The notes under the pieces are model-generated. The model was not told where the DNA came from and made no database searches. It saw only the letters and a list, made by a program, of their open reading frames with translations. Shown here piece after piece: positions 39,441 to 49,496 of a DNA stretch of 64,000 nucleotides (position 1 is the stretch's first letter; each line of letters starts with the position of its first letter). Source of the stretch: Clostridia bacterium (lineage in GTDB: Bacteria > Bacillota > Clostridia > Christensenellales > Aristaeellaceae); assembly GCA_017429695.1 (NCBI GenBank), contig JAFROK010000050.1, positions 1-64,000 of the forward strand, read 5' to 3'. The position numbers were made by a program, and so were the translations under genes.

Positions 39441-41549
39441 ATGAAGAAACTCTTGTCCCTGGTCCTGGCTCTGGCCCTGGTGCTTTCGCTGGCCGGAACC
39501 GCCCTGGCCGCCGGTAACTATGCGGAAGGCACTGTGCTCCGCATGGCGGTTGGTTACAACAATGCCAAAACCGGTATCGTGTTTGACGCTGAAGTCGCCG
39601 GCGAAGGCGTTACCCTGGCAGACGGAAACACCTACACTTCCGGAAGCCTGAAGCCCACCTGGGTTGCACTGGAAAATATCCTCGGCGTTAAGTTCGAGAG
39701 CAAGTACCAGGGCAACACCGCGGCGAAGGAATTTGAATTCTGGAAAGACAACCTGGCGGAAGTTGACATGGTCAGTGGCACTGCGGCCGGCCTGTCTGAA
39801 AACGGCGAAGCCGGACTGCTGGTGAACCTGGCAGATTACCTGGATGTGATGCCGAACTTCAAGGCCTATCTGGATGCCAACCCCATCGTTAAGCTGTCCA
39901 TCACCGGCAACACTGACACCGGCGCGATCTACTTCAGCCCCTACTTTGACGGCGTGAACGACATCGAGCGGATGCCCCTGATGCGCGTTGACTGGGTTGA
40001 GAAGCTGCTGGACGGCGAAGGCCCGTTTGAAGCGGATGAAAGCAACGAGACCGAAGAATTTGTTTATGAACCCATCATGCCGACCTTCATCGCGCTGGAT
40101 GTGGACGTTGTGACCGCGGACGGCACTGCTGTGGAAACCATCCAGAAGGACTATGAAGCGACCACTGAAGATCCCCAGATCGGCGGCAACATCGTTGCCC
40201 TGATGAATGCCAAGGGAACCATGACCGGTGTGGAAGCGGTCAACATGCTCCGCGACTATATCGACAAGGCTTATCATGGCTACTACGGCACCAAGCGTTC
40301 CGACCTGTTCGTGGGCCAGAACGCCGCGTGGGACGCGGATGAACTGGTAGCGCTGCTGCGCTGCGTGATCTCCAACCCCCAGACGCTGAACGGTACGGAC
40401 TATGTTGAAGCGATTTTCTCCCGTGAAGACAACAACAACCAGCGCCGGATCGACCTTTTCCGCCTGGCCGGACATCTCTTCGGTGTACGCGGACTGGAAT
40501 CCCGGAAGGATTACCTATATGTGGGCGTGGACGGCAACCTGCATGACGCCCGCCAGGAAGCCGATACCTACGTTGCGCTGGAAAAGATGAACCAGATGGC
40601 CCGTGAAGGCCTGATCGCCCAGAGCTTCATCAATGTGGAAGAAGCGAGCTCCAGCAAGTACCTGGAGACCGACGGCGGCTTCATGAGCTATGACTACAAC
40701 CAGACCCAGACGGCCATGAACCAGACCAAGCTGCAGAACGACGCAGGCGAGAAGTACATGGCGGTTATGCCCCCGATCGCTCCGTGGTATGACAAGGGCG
40801 AAGAAGAAGACGGCGAACACAATCCGACCTTCATGCGGTTCACCGAATCCTGGCGTTCCGTGAAGACGGACGGCTGGGCCATTTCCAAGGCCGGTGTTGC
40901 CGGAGACGACAACAAGCTGTATGCCGCGCTGGCGCTGATTGACTACGCTTATTCTCCTGAAGGCCAGATTCTGATGAGCTACGGCCCCGACGCCTTCATC
41001 AAGACCAAGGACGACGGCAGCTATGAAACCTTCCTGTTCAACGGTAAGGAAATGCCCGTGATCGCGGATGCGACCTACGCTGAACTGTGGGAGAAGGCTT
41101 CCGGCAACTACACGAACTACGCCCGCCAATACCTGGGCTCCACCCTGAGCTTCGTCAAGAGCCAGGCCTTCGAGTACCAGTGCACGCATGAGCTTGGCAA
41201 GATCGGCGCCGGATATATCTCCAACGCTATTGGCCTGGGCACCATCAAGCATCCGGAACTGGCGCTGACCGAGAATCCCTGGTACACCTCTGTTCCCACC
41301 GTGCTCCCGTCCACCACGGATGAATCCAGCAACCTGTCCTCCTACAAGGAGCTGAATGATTCCTTCTCTGGCGCCAAGGGCGGCGAGAACATTTTCGTGA
41401 ACATCATTGCCCAGGGCCTGGTCGGTGCGACCGGTACCGAGTTTGCTGCTGAAGCGGCAGAAAAGATCACCCAGAATATGTATGGTGACAAGTACCTGAA
41501 CATCGTCAATGCCCAGTGGCAGCGGCTGAAGGACTACTACACCAAATAA
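39441..41549 (+). CDS. Extracellular solute-binding protein of the pectin-oligomer ABC importer
   Basis: A 702-residue binding protein, larger than typical LplA-type proteins (about 500-550 residues). A clear signal peptide (MKKLLSLVLALALVLSLAG then TALAAG) precedes the mature chain, but no lipobox Cys is present at the cleavage region, so it is not an ordinary lipoprotein. Binding-protein features include WVALENILGVKFE, AEVDMVSGTAAGL, LVNLADYLDVMPNFKAYL, MPLMRVDWVEKLL and the hinge-region TDGWAISK with YSPEGQILMSYG. An extra acidic segment (about 195-240) is unusual. The start at 39441 follows AGGAGG. Next to the permeases, its ligand is probably a pectin oligosaccharide. Confidence 0.88.
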   Translation: MKKLLSLVLALALVLSLAGTALAAGNYAEGTVLRMAVGYNNAKTGIVFDAEVAGEGVTLADGNTYTSGSLKPTWVALENILGVKFESKYQGNTAAKEFEFWKDNLAEVDMVSGTAAGLSENGEAGLLVNLADYLDVMPNFKAYLDANPIVKLSITGNTDTGAIYFSPYFDGVNDIERMPLMRVDWVEKLLDGEGPFEADESNETEEFVYEPIMPTFIALDVDVVTADGTAVETIQKDYEATTEDPQIGGNIVALMNAKGTMTGVEAVNMLRDYIDKAYHGYYGTKRSDLFVGQNAAWDADELVALLRCVISNPQTLNGTDYVEAIFSREDNNNQRRIDLFRLAGHLFGVRGLESRKDYLYVGVDGNLHDARQEADTYVALEKMNQMAREGLIAQSFINVEEASSSKYLETDGGFMSYDYNQTQTAMNQTKLQNDAGEKYMAVMPPIAPWYDKGEEEDGEHNPTFMRFTESWRSVKTDGWAISKAGVAGDDNKLYAALALIDYAYSPEGQILMSYGPDAFIKTKDDGSYETFLFNGKEMPVIADATYAELWEKASGNYTNYARQYLGSTLSFVKSQAFEYQCTHELGKIGAGYISNAIGLGTIKHPELALTENPWYTSVPTVLPSTTDESSNLSSYKELNDSFSGAKGGENIFVNIIAQGLVGATGTEFAAEAAEKITQNMYGDKYLNIVNAQWQRLKDYYTK

Positions 41550-41579
41550 TCACGATTCCTTAATTCCTTGAGTCATCAC

Positions 41580-41611
41580 GCTCCCGCCTGCCGGGGTCGG
41601 CAGGCGGGAGC
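41580..41611 (+). other. Strong stem-loop after the binding-protein gene
   Basis: A perfect 13-bp GC-rich stem (41580-41592 with 41599-41611, 6-base loop) without a following T-tract. In sugar importer operons such hairpins after the binding-protein gene stabilise its mRNA and lower downstream expression. That role is inferred here. Confidence 0.75.
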
Positions 41612-41650
41612 AATGAATCGCAATATCATCCGATGAAGGGGTTCGTAATC

Positions 41651-42304
41651 ATGTACAGAAAGCAAATGACGCTTCAGCGTATCCTCTGTATCCTGATGGT
41701 TGTCGTCAGTGCAGTTGTGTTTGTTTACGCGCTGGGATTCATGACCGATGCCAACGACATGATTGCCACGGCTGCGCTGGGATATGAAGCACCGACGGGT
41801 ACATCGGCGGAAGTTAAAGCTGAGATTGCGGCCAAGAAAGCGCCGATGCGCCAGTTTATGGATGATATGAACCTGTTTGACAGCATTTTTGTGAAGGTCG
41901 GCATCGGGCTGATCCTGGTTTCCCTGACCCTTCTTTTAACGAATACGCACACCCGGCGGAAATACTATATCAGCAACTATATTGCCACATTGCTTACGGT
42001 GGGCGCAGCATGCGCGGTGTCCGTGTGGGCCCACGGAGAGATTGCCGGACTGAGGGCCCGCTACTTTTCGGGAGAAATTGATTTCGACTTTGTGAAAATG
42101 GCATGCGATGACCTGGCGCGGGGGAACGGCTCCGTTCAGTCCGTGAATGTATATACGGAATCCGCGTTCTGGTTTGACGTGCATTATTATGTTTTCGGTA
42201 TCCTGCTGCTGATGGCGGCATTCCTGATTCTGAATGCAATCTGGAAGAGCATTCTGATGAAGCGCGAAAAGAACGCGCTTGCCATGGGAAAGGCGGTGAG
42301 CTGA
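41651..42304 (+). CDS. Unrecognised membrane protein, importer-associated (1)
   Basis: A 217-residue protein with four predicted membrane helices (about residues 10-30, 75-95, 105-125 and 175-200). An extracytoplasmic loop between helices 1 and 2 includes EAPTGTSAEVKAEIAAKKAP, and another lies between helices 3 and 4. No family recognised. The ATG at 41651 was chosen because AAGGGG lies 8 bases upstream; the ATG at 41633 lacks one. The next gene begins directly after its stop. Position inside the importer operon suggests an accessory subunit or assembly factor. Confidence 0.75.
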   Translation: MYRKQMTLQRILCILMVVVSAVVFVYALGFMTDANDMIATAALGYEAPTGTSAEVKAEIAAKKAPMRQFMDDMNLFDSIFVKVGIGLILVSLTLLLTNTHTRRKYYISNYIATLLTVGAACAVSVWAHGEIAGLRARYFSGEIDFDFVKMACDDLARGNGSVQSVNVYTESAFWFDVHYYVFGILLLMAAFLILNAIWKSILMKREKNALAMGKAVS

Positions 42305-42847
42305 ATGAGCGAGGAACGGCTGATCCGAAGGGACCGGATGAGATTTACCAAAAATACCGCGTCTTCCCGGCTGGCGATCCTGGCCATTATCCTGAACGTG
42401 CTCTTCTTTGTAAGTATATATAAAGTAAACGTTGAGGCCTATTACAGCTGGCTGATCGGCGTTTCCATCCTGTATAACCTGGTGTTTATGCTGGCGACCT
42501 TCCTGGCCAGTGAAGGCGTCAAACGATATAATGTCCGGTATTCGGTGCTGCTGGTGCTGCTGGGGGCCGGGCAGGTAGTCCGGATTTTCATCATTCCCGC
42601 GATGATGAAAGTGATGCACTACACGGAAAGCGTTGCCGTTTACAAATACAGCAAACGCACCAAGCAGGAAGTATTCGACCATTTTGATACGATTGACAAG
42701 ATTGTGATGCCCGCGGATCAGTATACCCGTGTTGTGATCTATCTGGGTGTATCTGCGCTGTGCCTGCTGGCCGCGGCACTGATCAACTGGTACAAGAGCC
42801 GGGAGCTTGCGGCGGCAGAGGCAGATTCCGGCGCAAAGCAGGCGTAA
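42305..42847 (+). CDS. Unrecognised membrane protein, importer-associated (2)
   Basis: A 180-residue protein with about four membrane helices (about residues 22-40, 46-68, 78-98 and 140-160), a basic N-terminus and an extracytoplasmic loop around KRTKQEVFDHFDTIDKIV. No family recognised. Its start abuts the stop of the preceding membrane protein, with no intergenic base, and the ATPase gene begins 12 bases later, so all three are tightly coupled. Topology resembles the preceding gene's product; they may form a heteromer. Confidence 0.75.
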   Translation: MSEERLIRRDRMRFTKNTASSRLAILAIILNVLFFVSIYKVNVEAYYSWLIGVSILYNLVFMLATFLASEGVKRYNVRYSVLLVLLGAGQVVRIFIIPAMMKVMHYTESVAVYKYSKRTKQEVFDHFDTIDKIVMPADQYTRVVIYLGVSALCLLAAALINWYKSRELAAAEADSGAKQA

Positions 42848-42859
42848 GGAGGACAGCAC

Positions 42860-43933
42860 ATGGCGGAATTATCGCTGCAGCATCTGGACAAGATTTACGA
42901 CAATAATGTTCAGGCTGTGTTTGACTTCAATATGGACGTGAAGGACGGCGAGCTGATTGTGCTGGTCGGTCCGTCCGGATGCGGCAAGAGCACCACGCTG
43001 CGGATGGTGGCCGGGCTGGAAGACATTTCCAAAGGCCGGCTGCTGCTGGATGGGAAGGATATTACCCAGGCGCCGGCCAAGGATCGGGATATGGCCATGG
43101 TTTTCCAGAACTACGCGCTTTACGGGCATATGACGATTTATGAAAACATGGCTTTCAGCCTGACGCTGCGCAAAGAGGACAAGAACGTGATTCACCGGAA
43201 GGTGATGGCGGCGGCGGAAATCCTGGACCTGACAGCCCAGCTGAACAAGAAACCGGCGCAGCTTTCCGGCGGACAGCGGCAGCGGGTGGCCATGGGGCGT
43301 TCCATTGTGCGGAATCCCAGCGTGTTCCTGTTTGACGAGCCGCTATCCAACCTGGACGCGAAACTGCGGGGATCCACCCGGCGGGAAATCCTGCTGCTGC
43401 ACAAGCGCCTCGGCGCCACCATGATGTATGTGACCCATGACCAGACGGAAGCCCTGACGCTGGCGGACCGAATCGTGTGCATGAGCATGGGCCATGTGCA
43501 GCAGATCGGCACGCCGATGGAGCTGTATGACAGTCCCGCGAACATGTTCGTGGCCGGGTTTATCGGGCTGCCGCCCATGAATTTCCTGCATGTTGTTGTG
43601 AATGACGATATCCTGAAAGGGGAAGGTTTTGAAGTCTCCCTGACGGAAGAAGAGCGGAGCCTGCTGGCAACTTACCGGCAGAAGGAAATCGTACTTGGCG
43701 TACGGCCGGAGGATCTGGCGGAGGGCGACGAAATCCCTGTGGAAGTGATGACCAACGAAAACCTGGGCATGAACACGCTGGTTCACGGGTATATCGGCGG
43801 CCAGCGAACCATGCCTGTGACGGCCAAACTGCGGGGCTGGAAGGATTACCGCAACGGCGACGGCATCCGCCTGAAGATTGTCCGGAAACATTTCTTTGAC
43901 GCTGAAACGACCGAAGCCATCCGGAAGGAGTGA
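42860..43933 (+). CDS. Sugar ABC transporter ATPase, MsmX/UgpC type (1)
   Basis: A 357-residue ATPase. Walker A is GPSGCGKSTT (about residue 38), the Q-loop VFQNYALYGHMTIYEN, the signature LSGGQRQRVAMGRS, Walker B VFLFDEPLSNLDA and the H-loop YVTHDQTEAL. A C-terminal TOBE-like regulatory domain (about 240-357) resembles those of MsmX/MalK but is diverged (VLGVRPEDLAEG). It would energise the importer. A second, different ATPase lies at 46397-47467 in the same operon, suggesting a heterodimer or two alternative motors. LplBC-type systems often rely on a distant shared ATPase instead. Confidence 0.92.
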   Translation: MAELSLQHLDKIYDNNVQAVFDFNMDVKDGELIVLVGPSGCGKSTTLRMVAGLEDISKGRLLLDGKDITQAPAKDRDMAMVFQNYALYGHMTIYENMAFSLTLRKEDKNVIHRKVMAAAEILDLTAQLNKKPAQLSGGQRQRVAMGRSIVRNPSVFLFDEPLSNLDAKLRGSTRREILLLHKRLGATMMYVTHDQTEALTLADRIVCMSMGHVQQIGTPMELYDSPANMFVAGFIGLPPMNFLHVVVNDDILKGEGFEVSLTEEERSLLATYRQKEIVLGVRPEDLAEGDEIPVEVMTNENLGMNTLVHGYIGGQRTMPVTAKLRGWKDYRNGDGIRLKIVRKHFFDAETTEAIRKE

Positions 43934-43939
43934 GGAAAG

Positions 43940-44557
43940 ATGGTTCTGCTGAGCGCTCTGCTGGGAATTGCGCCGACCTACTATTACTACATTTCCGCAC
44001 TTATTCTGGCCGCGTTCATCTTTATCATGATCCGTAGGGAAAGCCGGCGGAGATTCTTTGTGGCCCTGAAGCGGAAACCGCAGAACATTCCGCTGGTCAT
44101 GATAACCTGCTGTTTTCTGTGGTATTCATTCAACCTGTCATTGATTTCCTATACGACCACCCAGATCCAGGCCGATACGGGCCTGATGGGATTTGTGATT
44201 ATGCTGCTGTCGATCCTGGCGATCGTCTGCGTCATGAACGCGTTTCCCTACCGGAAAAAGACCAAGGTGCCGATGCTGATCCTGTCTTTTGTGATGATGG
44301 GGATAATCCTGACGTGCGATCTCCTCTACCTGGGCACCATCGCAAGCAAACTGGCCCAGAATATCCTGGAAGCCTCGGCGGTGCCGAAGGTTCTCCAGAC
44401 GAGGTCCATCCTGATTGCCCATGTGGTAATGATCGGCATTGCAGCGCTGCTGACGGCGACGCTGCCGGTTTACCGGAAGTGGATCCGGAAGATCAATACG
44501 TCCATTGAGATCGCGGAGAATGTGGAGATGGAAGCGATCGATATCAGCGGTGAGTGA
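43940..44557 (+). CDS. Unrecognised membrane protein, importer-associated (3)
   Basis: A 205-residue protein with about five membrane helices (about residues 3-30, 48-65, 78-98, 108-130 and 158-178) and an acidic cytoplasmic tail (IAENVEMEAIDISGE). No family recognised. The start is 6 bases after the ATPase stop with AGGAGTGAGG upstream. The C-terminal end overlaps the region where the next gene begins. It is likely an accessory component of the same transporter. Confidence 0.72.
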   Translation: MVLLSALLGIAPTYYYYISALILAAFIFIMIRRESRRRFFVALKRKPQNIPLVMITCCFLWYSFNLSLISYTTTQIQADTGLMGFVIMLLSILAIVCVMNAFPYRKKTKVPMLILSFVMMGIILTCDLLYLGTIASKLAQNILEASAVPKVLQTRSILIAHVVMIGIAALLTATLPVYRKWIRKINTSIEIAENVEMEAIDISGE

Positions 44558-44562
44558 CGCCC

Positions 44563-45210
44563 ATGGCACGGAACAGGGAAAAACCCGGCCGGGAGCCGGA
44601 TAAAACCGCGGCGGAATATTATGAGCTGAAAAGCGACGCGGTGAATGAACTGATCAACGCCAATGTGACCAACACGAAGCCGGTTGATCCGAAAGAGCTG
44701 AAAAAGTACCGCCGGAAAAGCATCCTGAACCTGCCGGAAGGCCTGAAATACTTCCTGCTGAAATGGTGGTTTGCCGGCGTAGTCTGCTGGTTCTTCATGA
44801 TCGGACTGTCGCCGTACGGGATCAATACCCTGGATATGATCGTAATCATGGGCGTTGTGACCGGTTTGCTGTGGGACCTGCCGGTGAACGCGTTTATCCG
44901 CCTGAAAGCGGAGACGAAGGATTACGGCCGGTATATGATGTTACCGAAGACCGGCGTGATTGCCGGCGCGCTGAACGTTGTTTACGGCATTGTGCTGATA
45001 TTCCTGACGGCGATGACATACAACGCTGTGAATGCCGCGCTCGGGACAGGAAACGGCGAAGGCGCGATCGGCGTCGGGCCGATTCTGTTCGGAATATTTA
45101 CGGCCGGGTGGGACTGGCTGCTGCTGCAGTGCAAAAAACTGGGCGGCGCTATGCTGGCGGACGCGAAGAAAAGCGCGGCACAGGCCGGCGGAACCACGAA
45201 AAAGAAATGA
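44563..45210 (+). CDS. Unrecognised membrane protein, importer-associated (4)
   Basis: A 215-residue protein. A charged N-terminal cytoplasmic region (about 1-65, with KPVDPKELKKYRRKSILNLP) is followed by about four membrane helices (about 70-90, 95-115, 135-155 and 170-190) and a Lys-rich tail. No family recognised. The ATG at 44563 was chosen; a GTG three codons earlier (44554) overlaps the previous gene and cannot be excluded, since neither has a strong ribosome binding site. The extended cytoplasmic part could contact the ATPases. Confidence 0.72.
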   Translation: MARNREKPGREPDKTAAEYYELKSDAVNELINANVTNTKPVDPKELKKYRRKSILNLPEGLKYFLLKWWFAGVVCWFFMIGLSPYGINTLDMIVIMGVVTGLLWDLPVNAFIRLKAETKDYGRYMMLPKTGVIAGALNVVYGIVLIFLTAMTYNAVNAALGTGNGEGAIGVGPILFGIFTAGWDWLLLQCKKLGGAMLADAKKSAAQAGGTTKKK

Positions 45211-45228
45211 TACAGACAGGGGAAACGC

Positions 45229-46359
45229 ATGCGGGAAATGATTGAACAGTACCTGCTGGAACTGATCCGACGCAGCACACCGCGAAAAACCGCCTGGAAC
45301 ATGGAGAAAATCCGCGCCGGCGGGGAAGTCAAGTGGAACTATATTGACGGGTGCATGCTGATTGCGCTGATCACCATGACGGAGATTACCGGGGACGACC
45401 GGTACGCTGCGTTCGCGGAGCAGGTGGGCGACAGCTTTGTGCAGGAGGACGGGAGTATCCTGACCTTTGACCCGGAGCATCGCGCGCTGGACGATTTCAA
45501 CGAGAGCCGGATTCTGTTTCCCCTGCTGCGGCTCACGGGGAAGGAGAAATACCGGAAAGCCATTGAACAGCAATATGGTTTCCTGATGGAGCAGCCCCGG
45601 ACATACGAGGGGAACTTCTGGCACAAGAAGGTTTATCCGGACCAGGTATGGCTGGACGGTACCTATATGGCGCTTCCCTTCATTGCCACCTACCAGCGGG
45701 AAATGGGAAACGGGGACTATTCGGATATTATCCGCCAGCTCCGGATTATCCGGGAGCGGATGCGGGATCCGGAAACCGGCTTGTATTATCACGGATACGA
45801 CGCAAGCAGGAAGGCGTTCTGGGCAGATCCGGAAACCGGGCTGAGCCGGAACTTCTGGCTGCGGGCGGACGGATGGTTTGCCTGCGCACTGGCGGACCTG
45901 GCGGACATCATTCCGGCGGAGAAGCCGGAGCGGGCGGAAATTGCCGGAATGCTGGCGGAGTTTATGGACAGCATCGCCAGGTATATGGATCCGGAAACCG
46001 GCATGTACTGGCAGGTGATTGACCAGGGCGGCCGGGAAGGCAACTACCCGGAAACCAGCGGCAGCGCCATGATCGCCTATGCCATGCTGAAAGGGGCGCG
46101 GCTGGGAATCCTGGAGAGCCGGTTCCGCACCCTGGGGCAGAAGACATTTACCGGGATTACGGAGCGGTATATGACGGTCCGGGACGGTATGCCGGAACTG
46201 ACGAACATCTGCCTGGTGGCCGGGCTGGGGCCGGAGAAGAATCCCCGGCGGGATGGCTCCTATGAATACTACATTTCAGAGCCGATTGTGGCGAACGATG
46301 CCAAAGGCGCCGCGCCGTTTGTGCTCTGCTATACGGAAATACGGAGAATCAGTGGTTAG
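45229..46359 (+). CDS. GH105 unsaturated rhamnogalacturonyl/galacturonyl hydrolase (YteR-like)
   Basis: A 376-residue alpha/alpha-barrel hydrolase of family GH105, removing the unsaturated uronic acid from the non-reducing end of oligosaccharides left by pectate or rhamnogalacturonan lyases. Matching segments are KWNYIDGCMLIALI, YPDQVWLDGTYMALPF (catalytic Asp region), YYHGYDASRKAFW, FWLRADGWFACALADL and NYPETSGSAMIAYAMLKG. No signal peptide, so it acts on imported oligomers. The product would feed KduI and KduD. Its last two residues (Ser-Gly) and stop codon are encoded by a seven-base repeat array that fills the gap to the next gene. Confidence 0.9.
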   Translation: MREMIEQYLLELIRRSTPRKTAWNMEKIRAGGEVKWNYIDGCMLIALITMTEITGDDRYAAFAEQVGDSFVQEDGSILTFDPEHRALDDFNESRILFPLLRLTGKEKYRKAIEQQYGFLMEQPRTYEGNFWHKKVYPDQVWLDGTYMALPFIATYQREMGNGDYSDIIRQLRIIRERMRDPETGLYYHGYDASRKAFWADPETGLSRNFWLRADGWFACALADLADIIPAEKPERAEIAGMLAEFMDSIARYMDPETGMYWQVIDQGGREGNYPETSGSAMIAYAMLKGARLGILESRFRTLGQKTFTGITERYMTVRDGMPELTNICLVAGLGPEKNPRRDGSYEYYISEPIVANDAKGAAPFVLCYTEIRRISG

Positions 46360-46384
46360 TGGTTAGTGGTTAGTGGTTAGTGGG
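46351..46384. repeat. Heptanucleotide tandem repeat (TAGTGGT x5)
   Basis: AGTGGT, three perfect TAGTGGT units and TAGTGGG in a row. It encodes the end and the TAG stop (46357-46359) of the GH105 gene, and its last unit runs into the GGGGGAGG ribosome binding site of the next gene. Confidence 0.9.
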
Positions 46385-46396
46385 GGAGGCAAAGCG

Positions 46397-47463
<1,067 letters not shown>

Positions 47464-47467
<4 letters not shown>

Positions 47468-48258
47468 TCCAGTTTGACTTTCATTCTTTCGCTGTCATGC
47501 TCCGGAATCGCGCCGGCCAGGCGGGATTCCAGGTAATAACGCGGCGCGGTGCCGAATTTCTTCTTGAACATTTTTGAAAAATACAGCGGGTCATGGAAAC
47601 CGCACAGCGGCGCGATATCCGAAATGGTTTTCGCGCCGGCATTTGCGTCGCTGACCAGCAGCTCCGCGGCCATCTTCAGGCGCTTGTCCGTGAGATAACG
47701 GTGCGGTGTGACGCCCAGCTCCTTCTGGAAGAGCTTGCGGAGATAATCGTAGCTGAAGGGCAATGAATGCAGGTAAGCATCCAGCTCATAGGTGCTATCG
47801 GCATAGTTGGAGATGATATTGTTTTCAATCTCAGCGACAACCGGCGTCAGGGTGCTGCCGGTCTGGTAAGCCACCAGGTAGCAGCTGATCAGGTCTCCGT
47901 AGACTGAAAGCAGCGTGGAGGTATCCTTCCGGTCGGAGTAGAAGTGGAAGAAAACCGCGTTAAAAGCGTCCAGCAGGAAATGGTTGGAGTCATCGGAGAT
48001 GACCATCGGCGAGGTAAAGGACAGCGCCGGGGACACCATATTGATATGGATATTCTGGAAGCCGTCCGCGCTGGCGTTGGAATGGGGCACCATGGGGGGA
48101 ATGATGACCACATCCCCCTCCTGGTAGTCCAGCCGGCGGTCGTCAAAGACGAAAGCGCCGGAGCCGTAGGTGCAGTAAACGAATTCCCAGCTTTCATGCG
48201 CATGCCGGGAAACGGTGTAAATGACAGTATGCTTGCCGACATAGGTGATATCATTCAT
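47464..48258 (-). CDS. AraC-family transcriptional regulator
   Basis: A 264-residue regulator. An N-terminal cupin sugar-sensing domain (about 1-150) has SRHAHESWEFVY, DYQEGDVVIIPP and MVPHSNAS. Two C-terminal HTH motifs follow (about 165-255) with LHSLPFSYDYLRKLFQKEL, GVTPHRYLTDKRLKMA and ISDIAPLCGFHDPLYFSKMF. It probably activates or represses genes of the pectin locus in response to a sugar acid. The start was set at ATG 48256-48258 with GGAGGG 7 bases upstream; the frame stays open far upstream antisense to the pectinesterase gene but has no such signal. Convergent with the ATPase gene. Confidence 0.9.
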
Positions 48259-48316
48259 ACGGGAACCCTCCGTTTCAGGATGGCACAGGGGGGTGACAGT
48301 TTTGGTATGTAAGAGC

Positions 48317-48345
48317 ATTGTATCATGCCGACCGGCGAAAAACAA
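48317..48345 (-). promoter_or_regulatory. Promoter of the AraC-family gene
   Basis: Minus strand TTGTTT (48340-48345), a 17-base spacer and TACAAT (48317-48322). Confidence 0.55.
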
Positions 48346-48432
48346 GATTTCCATGAATCCGGAGCCGGCCGGATGTTTGATGGCGGTTTGCCAGAATACC
48401 GCCGGAAAGAACCAGGTGAAGGGGAAAAGAGC

Positions 48433-49398
48433 ATGATGATAACAGTGGCAAAGGACGGCAGCGGGGACTATACCGGTATCCAGGCGGCTGTGGACAGCAT
48501 TCCGGAATACCCCGGAGAGGAACCGGTGCAGATCCTGGTCCGCGTTGGGGAGTACCGCGAAAAAGTGGTGATTCACCGGGACAACGTGGTGCTGACGGGC
48601 GAGGATCCGGAACATACCGTGGTGGCTTGGAACGGATGCGCCAAAGACCTTTATCCGGACGGAACGGAGAAGGGAACCTTCCTTTCTTCCACGCTGATGG
48701 TCACCGGCAGCCATGTGACGGTGGAAAACATCACAATCCGCAATGATGCCGGGGACGGCCGGATTGCCGGCCAGGCGGTTGCCGTATACGCGGCCGGAGA
48801 CCGGGGAATATGGAAAAACTGCCGGATGATTGCACACCAGGACACACTGTTCTGCGGGCCGGTCCGCCTGCCGAACGTGCGGGAGGATATCGGCAGCCGG
48901 ACGGGATCGGCGGAGGCGGTACTCCGGGTGGAGGACGGACACCTGACGCACAGCCGGCAGTATTTTGAGAACTGCCTGATCCGGGGAGATGTGGATTTTA
49001 TTTTCGGGTGCTACCGCTGCTGGTTTGAACGGTGCACGCTGTTTATGAATGAGCGCGGCGGCTGGTATACCGCGGCGAATACGAACGAGGGCCAGGAGTG
49101 CGGATTTGTTTTTCACCGCTGCCGACTCACCGGAAACTGTGCGCCCGGCGCGGGATTTCTCGGAAGGCCCTGGCGGAAGTATGCCCGGACTGTTTTCCTG
49201 GAATGCGAGATGGACGAACATGTGGCGCCGGAGGGCTTCAGCGACTGGGATGAGGAGCGGGTGGTTACGGAACGCTGCGGGGAATGGCGGACGACCGGTG
49301 CCAGGGCGGACCAGCGGACCCGGCACCCGGCCCAGAAGCGGCTGACGGACCGGGAAGCGGAAGCGGTTTTAAGAAGCAGGGAACAGTGGACATTATGA
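48433..49398 (+). CDS. Pectin methylesterase (CE8), probably intracellular
   Basis: A 321-residue right-handed beta-helix esterase that removes methyl groups from methyl-galacturonate units. Motifs are AKDGSGDYTGIQAAVDSIP at the start, GQAVAVYAAGDRG (oxyanion Gln region), IAHQDTLF, GDVDFIFGCYRCWFERC (catalytic Asp) and GFLGRPWRKYARTVFLECEM. No signal peptide precedes MMITVAKDG, so it should act on imported methylated oligomers. The start was taken at 48433 (the next codon is also ATG) behind AGGTGAAGGGG. The open frame to 48325 is divergent spacer. Confidence 0.9.
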   Translation: MMITVAKDGSGDYTGIQAAVDSIPEYPGEEPVQILVRVGEYREKVVIHRDNVVLTGEDPEHTVVAWNGCAKDLYPDGTEKGTFLSSTLMVTGSHVTVENITIRNDAGDGRIAGQAVAVYAAGDRGIWKNCRMIAHQDTLFCGPVRLPNVREDIGSRTGSAEAVLRVEDGHLTHSRQYFENCLIRGDVDFIFGCYRCWFERCTLFMNERGGWYTAANTNEGQECGFVFHRCRLTGNCAPGAGFLGRPWRKYARTVFLECEMDEHVAPEGFSDWDEERVVTERCGEWRTTGARADQRTRHPAQKRLTDREAEAVLRSREQWTL

Positions 49399-49496
49399 AT
49401 GAATTATGGTAATATGACGTTCGATTCATTATATTTTTATCCCGAACCCCAGCGGCAGGTATGACTTGCCGCCGAAGATAAATGGAGGAATCAAGC

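Noticed and set aside
42860..43933. Assignment of the ATPases as glycerol-3-phosphate (UgpC) transporters
   Set aside because: UgpC and MsmX/MalK ATPases are indistinguishable by eye. The permease and enzyme context points to pectin oligomers.
48259..49326. Upstream extension of the AraC-family frame to about 620 residues
   Set aside because: The extension runs antisense to the pectin methylesterase gene. The AraC domain architecture is complete from 48258, where a good ribosome binding site is present.
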